From assembly GCA_003171335.1 (NCBI GenBank), contig PMYD01000040.1:1-64000 (forward strand): a DNA stretch of 64,000 nucleotides, read 5' to 3'. The notes beneath the pieces were generated by a model, which was not told where the DNA came from, did not search any database, and was given only the letters and a program-made list of their open reading frames with translations. A program made the position numbers and the translations under genes. How positions within the stretch are numbered: the first letter of the stretch is position 1; each line of letters begins with the position of its first letter. The DNA comes from Phycisphaerales bacterium (GTDB lineage Bacteria; Planctomycetota; Phycisphaerae; SM23-33; FEN-1343). Below, piece after piece: positions 56,584-64,000 of the stretch.

Positions 56584-58182
56584 TTACCCAATCTCCGGCC
56601 CCGCCACGGCGAACTGCCGCACGGGCTGGCCGGGAGAGTCGTTGGTTCCACGGTACATGCGGGTGAAGGAGCGCTGGAGGGTAAAGCCCAGGCCGGTCAG
56701 CCAGTCGGCGAAAGCGGCCGGTGCTGCATCGCTGGCGTCGATGAGAACAGGCCGGCCTGCCAAAGGATGCAGCGCCGCCTTGGCCAGGGCGATCGCGTCT
56801 TCGGCTGTGTCCGCGAGAATAGGTCCGACCTGGAAGAAGTTCGTGCCCGGCCGGCCGAGGCACAGGCCGCGGAACTGGCCGCTGCGCGTGAGCTTGAAGG
56901 CGCAGGCGAGCGAATTGTGGAAGAGCGTCGAGAGGACGGCCGTGCGATCAGCGCCGAAGACCTCGCGGTCCAGCGCGATCGCCGCGGGCAGATCCGCCTC
57001 CTCCAGCGGTGCGACTTGGTCCCCCGCCGCCGGCACGGCGGGCAGCGACGATGTCACCAGCCGGCGCAGGCCATACTCGTCCACGAAGCCCAGGCTGAGG
57101 TACACCTTTCGCCCCTCCGGCGTGGCATCCAGCTTGATCGTCCTGCACTGCGCGTGCGTGTCCATCGCGTGCTTCATCAGCCGCGTGGCGATGCCCAGGC
57201 GGCGAAACGCGGGATCCACCAGCACCATGCCGATCCAGCCGAGCTGGTCGGCGTAGGACACCAGCGTGGCGCTGCCCACCACCCGTCCGTTATGCACGGC
57301 CACAACGCAGCCCTTCGGCGCGGCGGCCAAAAACATCCGCCAGTCGGCCGGTGTCTGGTTCCAGCCGGCGAGCGTTTTCAGGTGCATCACACCCGGCACA
57401 TCCGCTTCAGTCATCGCCCGCACCGCGATGCCGCCGGCGCCGGCGTAGCGCGGCTGCTCGCGCAGGCGGGCGATGCGGTCGCGAACGACGGGCAGCATGC
57501 CTTTCCGTATCGACTCGACAATGGCCCGGCCTTTCTCGGCCGTGGCGCGCGAGGGATAGCCCGTCACGCCGGCCGCACTGAAATGGCCGATCCCGAAGGT
57601 GGTCAAATCGCGCTGCATCAGCGGGACCGGTTCATCCGCCCTGGGCGGTGAGTCCTGGGCCTGCTCCAAGTGCACGAGGTCGGGCGCGATGGCCATCATC
57701 ACGGACGTCTCATCCTCGGCGGCGTGCCCGACCGCGCCGGCGCTGGGGCCGGCCGGTTTCGCGTGGGCGAAGTCCCAGGGATGGACCAGCAGGATCTTCA
57801 GCGGCCGGTCCAGCCGGTTCATGTCGCGGATGACCGGGATGAGGAAGAAGTTGCCGCCGTGCGAGTTGACCACGATGAGGATGCGGAAATTCTGCCGCTC
57901 CACCTCATCGGCCACATCGCGGATCACCTGCATGGCCGTCTCCGGCCGCAGCGACACGGCGCCGCGAAAGCCGGTGTGCTCCAGCGAGGTGGCGAAATGC
58001 ATGGCCGGCAGCAGCGCCGCGTTCAGGTCCTCGGCGAGCATCCTGGCGAAGTACTCCGCATGGATGCAGTCCGTATCCAGCGGCATATGGAACGAATGCT
58101 GCTCAAACGCCCCCACCGGCAGGATGATGATGTCGCCGGGGTGCTTCTGCCAGTCCAAGGTCGTGTTCAGCGGGCCGATCAT
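56584..58182 (-). CDS. creatininase-family hydrolase fused to two GNAT-type acetyltransferase domains
   Basis: N-term DIIILPVGAFEQHSFHMPLDTD...NSHGGN; then IAVRAMTEADVPGVMHL...WIGMVLVDPAFRRLGIATRLM; C-term Acetyltransf_18-like. Confidence 0.82.
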   Translation of the reverse strand: MIGPLNTTLDWQKHPGDIIILPVGAFEQHSFHMPLDTDCIHAEYFARMLAEDLNAALLPAMHFATSLEHTGFRGAVSLRPETAMQVIRDVADEVERQNFRILIVVNSHGGNFFLIPVIRDMNRLDRPLKILLVHPWDFAHAKPAGPSAGAVGHAAEDETSVMMAIAPDLVHLEQAQDSPPRADEPVPLMQRDLTTFGIGHFSAAGVTGYPSRATAEKGRAIVESIRKGMLPVVRDRIARLREQPRYAGAGGIAVRAMTEADVPGVMHLKTLAGWNQTPADWRMFLAAAPKGCVVAVHNGRVVGSATLVSYADQLGWIGMVLVDPAFRRLGIATRLMKHAMDTHAQCRTIKLDATPEGRKVYLSLGFVDEYGLRRLVTSSLPAVPAAGDQVAPLEEADLPAAIALDREVFGADRTAVLSTLFHNSLACAFKLTRSGQFRGLCLGRPGTNFFQVGPILADTAEDAIALAKAALHPLAGRPVLIDASDAAPAAFADWLTGLGFTLQRSFTRMYRGTNDSPGQPVRQFAVAGPEIG

Positions 58183-58207
58183 GAGGGCTCCGAAGAAGGC
58201 TGGAGGC

Positions 58208-58346
58208 GGTGGCATGCCCTCACGGCCGGGGCGAAAGCCCCAGGCGAGTGGGCATGGGCGCAGATGGGGGCGCACACTTTTTCGGGAGGCACATGCCCGC
58301 CCGCCTCGGCCGCTAAAGCGGCCTTCGTCGTGAGGGCATGCCACCG
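58208..58346. repeat. inverted REP pair GGTGGCATGCCCTCAC ... GTGAGGGCATGCCACC
   Basis: exact reverse-complement ends about 120 bp apart, just upstream of the creatininase-GNAT gene. Confidence 0.85.
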
Positions 58347-58378
58347 CATGCCGCAATTTTGGCGCGCACCCACCAGTT

Positions 58379-59461
58379 TCAACCTTTCACGTACTTCTTA
58401 ATCGCCGCCAAGACCTTCTCCTTCGGCTCGCCCTCCGTTACGTGATACACACAGCCTTTAAGGCTGCCCAGGCGGTCGGCCAGGCGGTCGAGGATCTGGA
58501 TGCCCAGCAGCGACGAGAGCCACAGTTTCTTGCCGCCGCCGCGTATGCGGAGGAGCAAATCCAGCCAATCCTTCTTGCGCGGCTCGCCCTCGCCCATGAC
58601 CCACTGAATGCCGTCCAAACGTTCGAGGCTCAGCAGCGAGGGCACGTGGGGCAGTTGGCCGATGCCGTCCAGGTGGTACATCGAATACGTCAGCCGCCGG
58701 CAGGTCGCCTCCAGCTCGGGCCGGACGAACTCATCAAACATTTCCGGGCTGATCATGTAGCAGAAGTCGCACTGGAGCATGTAGTACATCTCGGGGCAGA
58801 ACGTGCCGTCCCAGGCGGAATAGCCGGGATTGACCGGCTGCAGGATGGCGTTCAGTTCCGTGTAGTACCGGTGCCACAGCTCGTGCGCTTCCCACAGGCA
58901 GCGTTTGACATCCTCCGGGTGGTCGATCAGGTCCAGCAGCAGCCGCTCGGCGGGACGGAAGGTCGAAAGCATGTCGAGGTTGCCGCCCAGGTCGGTCATG
59001 CCGATCTGCGCATCGCCCTCGAAACGCTTGACGAACGCCCGCGCCACCTCCTGCACGCGCAGCCACCATGGGTTGTCGGCGTCGTACTCAAAGTGCAGCT
59101 CGGTGATCGGCAGCTCGCGGGGCGGGTGGAACCAGGTGGTCCACTCGGCGGGCGTCACCTTGGCGCCCATGAAGGCCGCCGCGACTCCGGGGCCGAAATT
59201 CAGCCAGGTCATGGGGAAGGCGTCCCCATAAAAACGCTGCTTGCTGACCTCCCAGTGCCAGCGGTCGGCGATGGCGTCGGCCGAGATGGAAAAGTCGTAG
59301 TTGCCCATGAAGAAGTGAAACGGCGTCTTGGGCTCCGGCCGGCCCGGGTCGCCATCTTCGGTGCGGTACACGATCAGCGGCCGCTCCAACTGACCCGCCC
59401 ACCAGGCGCGATGCGTCTCCTTGATCTTTAGCCAACGGTCCTTGCCAAACAGGATGCCCAT
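58379..59461 (-). CDS. uroporphyrinogen decarboxylase-family protein
   Basis: WLKIKETHRAWWAGQLERPLI...TFRPAERLLLDLIDHPEDVKRCLWEAHELW...LDGIGQLPHVPSLLSLERLDGIQWV. Confidence 0.75.
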   Translation of the reverse strand: MGILFGKDRWLKIKETHRAWWAGQLERPLIVYRTEDGDPGRPEPKTPFHFFMGNYDFSISADAIADRWHWEVSKQRFYGDAFPMTWLNFGPGVAAAFMGAKVTPAEWTTWFHPPRELPITELHFEYDADNPWWLRVQEVARAFVKRFEGDAQIGMTDLGGNLDMLSTFRPAERLLLDLIDHPEDVKRCLWEAHELWHRYYTELNAILQPVNPGYSAWDGTFCPEMYYMLQCDFCYMISPEMFDEFVRPELEATCRRLTYSMYHLDGIGQLPHVPSLLSLERLDGIQWVMGEGEPRKKDWLDLLLRIRGGGKKLWLSSLLGIQILDRLADRLGSLKGCVYHVTEGEPKEKVLAAIKKYVKG

Positions 59462-59530
59462 CTCAAATCTCCATAATTGCCCGAGTAAACCAACAGCCTG
59501 TATCAAGCTCTATCGTAATTCTTCCCCCGC

Positions 59531-59647
59531 CAATTTGCGATTTGCGATTTGCGATTTTTGAATACGGATTCCAGGAAGCCGCCATCCTTGCCAAGGATGA
59601 ATTAGTCAGCCTTTCAATCGCAAATCAAAAATCAAAAATCAAAAATA
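59531..59647. repeat. 7-nt periodic inverted-repeat element, ATTTGCG family, copy 2
   Basis: caatttgcgatttgcgatttgcgatttttg and caatcgcaaatcaaaaatcaaaaatcaaaaat. Confidence 0.88.
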
Positions 59648-59692
59648 CGCTTTCCTTGCTTCCCCCCGGTCGGACGGCTAAAGTAAGGCTCC

Positions 59693-61477
59693 ATGAGCGA
59701 TGCCATGGATCTGCTGCGTTCGGTCAAAGACCGGACGGACGAAACGGAGTTCTACACCCCCCTCCCGGACGGCTACACCCTCGGCTCGACGAAATACGTC
59801 GTGGTGTTTGGCACGGTCATAAGCGGGCTGGGTAAGGGGATTTTTTCCTCCTCGCTGGCCAAGCTGCTCAAGGACAAGCATCTTCGCATCTCGCCCATCA
59901 AGCTGGAGGGGTACCTCAACATCGACTCGGGCACGCTGAACCCCTTCCGCCACGGCGAGGTGTTCGTGCTCGATGATGGCATGGAAACCGACATGGACCT
60001 GGGCACCTACGAGCGCATGCTCGACCAGGACCTGACGCGCCAGAACTTCGCCACCAGCGGCCAGATTTACTCCACCGTGCTGGCCAAGGAGCGGGCCGGC
60101 ACGTACCTCGGCCGCGATGTGCAGATGATTCCGCATGTCACCGGCGAGGTGAAGCTGCGCCTGCGCGAGCTGGCCGTGCGCAGCCGCGCGGATGTGGTGT
60201 TCATCGAGGTCGGCGGCACGGTGGGCGACATCGAAAACGCCTTCTACATCGAGGCCATGCGCGAGCTGTCGTACGAGGAAGGCGAGGGCTCGGTCGTCTT
60301 CGTGGCGCTGACGTACGTGCTGACGCCCTCGGCCCTGGGAGAGCAGAAATCCAAGGCCGCCCAGCTTGGCATCAAGCGGCTGATGGAGTTCGGCATTCAC
60401 CCGCATATCCTGGCCTGCCGCGCCGAGCAGCCGGTCTTGGAGAAGGTCCGCCAGAAGCTGGCCGTGTACACCAACGTGCCCATGCGGCGCGTCTTTTCCA
60501 TGCACGACCTGCCCAGCATCTACCTGCTGCCCAGCATCATGCGCGAGGAGGGCCTCGACAGCGAGCTGGTGCAGCTCTTAAACCTCGGCGGCCGGGTCAA
60601 TTCCGCCCACGAGTTGCGGGCCGCCAGCGAGTGGCACCGCTTCAGCTCGCGGATCGGCCACGCCAGCCAGGAAGTGTCCATCGGCATCACCGGCAAGTAC
60701 ACCGCCCTGCGCGACAGCTACGCCAGCATCATCAAGGCGCTGGAGCACGCCGGCGTGGCCAACGATGCCAAGGTGAACGTGGAGTGGATCGACACGACCG
60801 ACATCCACGATGGCAACGTGGTCAAGGCGCTGGAGACCGTCGACGGCATCATCGTGCCCGGCGGTTTTGGCACGCGCGGCAGCGAGGGCAAGATCTCCTG
60901 CATCGGCCACGCCCGGCGGAACAAGCTGCCGTACCTGGGCATCTGCCTGGGCTTCCAGATGGCCGTCGTCGAATACGCCCGCCACATGGCCAACCTGGAA
61001 GGCGCCAACAGCAGCGAGATGGACCCCGACTGCAAGCACCCGGTGATCGATATCCTGCCCGAGCAGAAAAAGATCGAGGGCCTCGGCGGCAACATGCGCC
61101 TGGGCGGCCAGGATGTCACCCTCACGCCCGGCACGCTGGCCGCCGAACTCTTCCCCGGGGCCGACCAGGTGCGCATGCGCTTCCGCCACCGCTACGAGGT
61201 GGACCCGCGCTACCTCGACCCCCTCACGCAGGCGGGCCTGATCTTTTCCGGCTGCCACCCGCACCACCCGATCATGCAGATCCTGGAGCTGCCGCGGGAG
61301 GTGCACCCGTTCTTCATCGGCGTCCAGTTCCACCCCGAGCTGACCAGCCGGCCGCTGCGGCCCAGCCCGCTGTTTGTCGGGCTGGTCAAAGCGGCGCTGG
61401 AACGAAAGAGCAAGGCGGGGAAAGAGGAAGCAGGGATGCAGGGGATGCACGGGATAAAGGCAAAACAGGAAGGGTGA
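59693..61477 (+). CDS. pyrG: CTP synthase (divergent)
   Basis: FGTVISGLGKGIFSSSLAKLLK, HGEVFVLDDGMETDMDLGTYER, VGGTVGDIEN, YLGICLGFQMAVVEYAR, GVQFHPE. Confidence 0.93.
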   Translation: MSDAMDLLRSVKDRTDETEFYTPLPDGYTLGSTKYVVVFGTVISGLGKGIFSSSLAKLLKDKHLRISPIKLEGYLNIDSGTLNPFRHGEVFVLDDGMETDMDLGTYERMLDQDLTRQNFATSGQIYSTVLAKERAGTYLGRDVQMIPHVTGEVKLRLRELAVRSRADVVFIEVGGTVGDIENAFYIEAMRELSYEEGEGSVVFVALTYVLTPSALGEQKSKAAQLGIKRLMEFGIHPHILACRAEQPVLEKVRQKLAVYTNVPMRRVFSMHDLPSIYLLPSIMREEGLDSELVQLLNLGGRVNSAHELRAASEWHRFSSRIGHASQEVSIGITGKYTALRDSYASIIKALEHAGVANDAKVNVEWIDTTDIHDGNVVKALETVDGIIVPGGFGTRGSEGKISCIGHARRNKLPYLGICLGFQMAVVEYARHMANLEGANSSEMDPDCKHPVIDILPEQKKIEGLGGNMRLGGQDVTLTPGTLAAELFPGADQVRMRFRHRYEVDPRYLDPLTQAGLIFSGCHPHHPIMQILELPREVHPFFIGVQFHPELTSRPLRPSPLFVGLVKAALERKSKAGKEEAGMQGMHGIKAKQEG

Positions 61478-61507
61478 TTCATCCCCCGCCGGTGAAAGTT
61501 GCTGCCT

Positions 61508-62329
61508 ATGCCAAACCTTCTCTCAATCGAAGAATCCCAATGCACCCGGTGCGGCCAGTGCGCCGCGGTCTGTCCCATGGGCCTGGTGGTAATGGGCACG
61601 CGTTTCCCCCGCACGCTCCGCACGGCGGCCGAGCGATGCCTCCGCTGCGGACACTGCGTGGCGGCCTGTCCAACGCAGCAGTTGCGGCACGAAGGGCTGG
61701 CGGCCGGCGAATGCCTGCCGCTGGAAGCCCGGTGGGTTGCCGCGGCCCAGGTGGTCGGGCAGCTTATCCGCGGCCGGCGATCCATCCGGCGGTATCGACC
61801 CGAAGCGGTCGAGAAGGGAACACTGCTGGCGGTCCTCGATGCGGCCAGATACGCCCCGACGGCCATGAATTCGCAATCGGTCAAGTGGCTGGTCGTGTAC
61901 GACCCCGCGGAAGTGAAGAAGCTGTCGTTGGCCGTGATCGAGTGGATGCGCGGGCTGATGCAGAAGGATGAGGCGGTGGCAGGCCGCTATAACGCGGCCA
62001 CGCTGATTGCCGCCTGGGATGCCGGCCTTGACCCGGTCCTTCGCGGGGCGCCGCATGTCCTGATCGCCTACGCGCGCCAGGATGACCCGGCGGCCGCCAG
62101 CTCCTGCACCATCGCCATGACGACGGCGGAACTGGCCGCCCAACCCTTCGGCCTAGGCGCCTGCTGGGCGGGTTTCCTGCACCTGGGGGCGCGAAATTCG
62201 CCGGCCGTGCAGGAGGCAATGGGCCTGCCCGCCGAGCACGTGATGCATGGCGGGCTCATGATCGGATACCCGGCCGTTACTTACCACTCCATCCCGCCGC
62301 GAAAGCCGCTGACGGTGGATTGGCGATAA
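61508..62329 (+). CDS. nitroreductase family protein with N-terminal 2x[4Fe-4S] ferredoxin domain
   Basis: CTRCGQCAAVCPMGLV, CLRCGHCVAACPTQQL, IRGRRSIRRYRPEAVEKGTLLAVLDAARYAPTAMNSQSVKWLVV. Confidence 0.9.
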   Translation: MPNLLSIEESQCTRCGQCAAVCPMGLVVMGTRFPRTLRTAAERCLRCGHCVAACPTQQLRHEGLAAGECLPLEARWVAAAQVVGQLIRGRRSIRRYRPEAVEKGTLLAVLDAARYAPTAMNSQSVKWLVVYDPAEVKKLSLAVIEWMRGLMQKDEAVAGRYNAATLIAAWDAGLDPVLRGAPHVLIAYARQDDPAAASSCTIAMTTAELAAQPFGLGACWAGFLHLGARNSPAVQEAMGLPAEHVMHGGLMIGYPAVTYHSIPPRKPLTVDWR

Positions 62330-62343
62330 GAGGGACTAGGAAT

Positions 62344-63127
62344 GGTGCCACGGCTGTCCGCAGCCGTGCGCTGTGCGATCAGCCGTATTAGAGGTCGGAT
62401 GGTATGAGGTTCCAACCCTCAGCCCCCCGATTCCGGCAGGCTCTCCAGATCCAGACGAATCTGACCTTGCTGACCCGTTAGCCAGCACTGGGCGCTCGAC
62501 CAAGTCCACAACTCCGCCGCTGGCACGAGTTTGCGCCTGACAGGGTTGTCATGCACGTAACCGATCTTCTCGTAGATTTCTCGAGCCGACCGAAGGTTAC
62601 GGTCGTACCCTCCACCCGCCTGCCAGAAGTGGTAGGTCGATGTTCCATTGGCGTGACGCCGTGTCATACGGATCAGAAATTCCGGGTTGTGGCCCGTGAC
62701 CCAGTTCAACACCTTGGCCGTCATGGGGCGCTTCATACGGAAAAGAATGTCGCGTATGGCGGCTTCATCGTGAGGCAGGATGACCAGGTGCACGTGTTCG
62801 GGCATGATCACGTAGGCCCACAGATCGAAACCTGCCAGCCGCCGGGCCGTGTCGAGACATTCCAGGAACCAGTCTGGCGATTGCCGCCCGAGGAAGAATG
62901 GCTGCCGCCGAAAACAGGAAAACGTCAGATGGTGGGCCTGCCAGGGCTCGTCAAGTCTTCGGCAGCGCTTTCGGGGAGGGGGTATCCGCATTCGCCTGAA
63001 GATAACCAGTGAGGGCGGAGGGTCAAGTGCATCCTAAAGTCAGATGATCGGGGGGTCTTTCAGATTCCTTCGGACCTCATCTTTTTGGCGCTCTCCACAG
63101 CGCACGGCTGCGGACAGCCGTGGCACC
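62344..63127 (-). mobile_element. second RAYT/REPtron
   Basis: REP 62344-62371 ggtgccacggctgtccgcagccgtgcgc; REP 63100-63127 gcgcacggctgcggacagccgtggcacc; RAYT between. Confidence 0.85.
62419..62991 (-). CDS. REP-associated tyrosine transposase (RAYT), 190 aa, paralogue of 55833-56405
   Basis: RRLDEPWQAHHLTFSCFRRQPFFLGR, FDLWAYVIMPEHVHLVILPHD, FWQAGGGYDRNLRSAREIYEKIGYVHDNPVRRKLV. Confidence 0.93.
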   Translation of the reverse strand: MRIPPPRKRCRRLDEPWQAHHLTFSCFRRQPFFLGRQSPDWFLECLDTARRLAGFDLWAYVIMPEHVHLVILPHDEAAIRDILFRMKRPMTAKVLNWVTGHNPEFLIRMTRRHANGTSTYHFWQAGGGYDRNLRSAREIYEKIGYVHDNPVRRKLVPAAELWTWSSAQCWLTGQQGQIRLDLESLPESGG

Positions 63128-63169
63128 CCCGGAAGTCTTTCCCGTTGCTTCGCTCCTGCCTCGTTGACT

Positions 63170-64000
63170 TTATTTCGCGTTCAGCAAACTCTCCGTTTCC
63201 CGCAGCGCGGGCATGATGAAGCGGGTGACGACCTGCTCCCAGCTCATCTGGTGGGCCAGTTGCCAGCCGGACTCCATGAGTTTGCGGATTTCGCCATCGC
63301 TCCGCGGCAGGCGGGTGACCAGCTCGGCGGCCAGGCGGGCGTTTTCGCGCTGCTCGATCTCGTTGCGCTGGGCCATGCCGATGCTGCGGGCGTAGTCCAG
63401 CGAGACGATCTGGCCCATGTCGGTGTAATCGGCCTCCAGCACGTTGGGCACCGCCGCACCGCCGGTGACGGCCCGCACGAAGCCCATGCAGCCGCAGATG
63501 TTGGTCGGCACGCAGATAGCGCCGAAGCTCAAGGGCTCGAGCTGGCTGATGCCGAAGGGCTCGTAGATGCTCATGCCGAACTCCACATCCGTGCCCTGGC
63601 GGATATCGGGGAAGCTCATGTCCGGCGGCATGCGGCGGCCGCACAGCGCCCGGCCCCAGCCGAACTGGTTCACGAACACCGCGCGGCAGAAGTCGTGGTC
63701 GCGGTTGAAATTCTCGAACTGGTCGAGCTGGCCTTCCTCCCCGCCCGACAGGTCGGGGTAGCCTTCCTCGTGGTGCACCGGCCAGCCGTACACGCGTTCC
63801 ATCTGGAGCACATCCTGCGGCCGCCGCTGGCCTCCAAGCGAGCCCAGCATGAAGTACACCGCCCGCTCGTTGCGTTCCTTCAAGAGCGGCTCCATGGCGT
63901 GCAGCAGGCCCAGGTCGCGCCAGACCGCCTTGGAGAGCACCGGCCGGGCCACGTGCGCCAAAATCCAGTCCGGCCGGTCGCCGAAGAGGTTCTGCGCGTA
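63170..64000 (-). CDS. glycosyltransferase/glycogen-synthase-like protein, truncated by the window edge
   Basis: DVEFGMSIYEPFGISQLEPLSFGAICVPTNICGCMGFV; the frame stays open to the window end (YAQNLFGDRPDWILAHVARP). Confidence 0.7.
   Translation of the reverse strand, partial: YAQNLFGDRPDWILAHVARPVLSKAVWRDLGLLHAMEPLLKERNERAVYFMLGSLGGQRRPQDVLQMERVYGWPVHHEEGYPDLSGGEEGQLDQFENFNRDHDFCRAVFVNQFGWGRALCGRRMPPDMSFPDIRQGTDVEFGMSIYEPFGISQLEPLSFGAICVPTNICGCMGFVRAVTGGAAVPNVLEADYTDMGQIVSLDYARSIGMAQRNEIEQRENARLAAELVTRLPRSDGEIRKLMESGWQLAHQMSWEQVVTRFIMPALRETESLLNAK

Overview
The window is a GC-rich chromosomal segment with gene content typical of a planctomycete, probably Phycisphaerae-like. That lineage call is an inference from PEP-CTERM proteins, dockerin/PKD-type secreted proteins, a HTH+REC regulator, kdsB and the repeat style. 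I could assign about 50 protein genes and one tRNA(CAT). Recognisable content includes gnd, cysK, murI, a PcrA/UvrD-like helicase, ilvB-ilvN, pyrR-pyrB-pyrC, pyrG, a DHODH-like gene, mutY, argD-like, kdsB, queD, queE, a divergent queC-like gene, an lplA-like gene, an ABC-2 transporter system, a polysaccharide/methyltransferase patch, and three Y1 (IS200/RAYT-like) transposases. The genes are mostly ordinary housekeeping genes; the intergenic DNA is the unusual part. It holds: (i) REP-like hairpins with compensatory stem changes, in inverted pairs that bracket two paralogous 190-aa RAYT genes, in a tandem triplicate, and inserted in frame inside the lipoate ligase gene; (ii) a different palindrome set bracketing an IS200-like tnpA; (iii) long inverted-repeat elements whose arms are built from 7-nt (sometimes 9-nt) periodic words; (iv) many unrelated-sequence, near-perfect odd-length palindromes with one central nucleotide, four of them in about 220 bp; (v) a dispersed CTTTAAACGGTTTAAAG unit, triplicated upstream of a class-V aminotransferase; (vi) a TGACTCA-rich tandem array before murI. 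A 31-codon Val/Leu/Ile-rich ORF followed by a terminator-like hairpin lies upstream of ilvB and looks like a branched-chain amino-acid attenuator. All calls were made by eye, with no database search or folding calculation.
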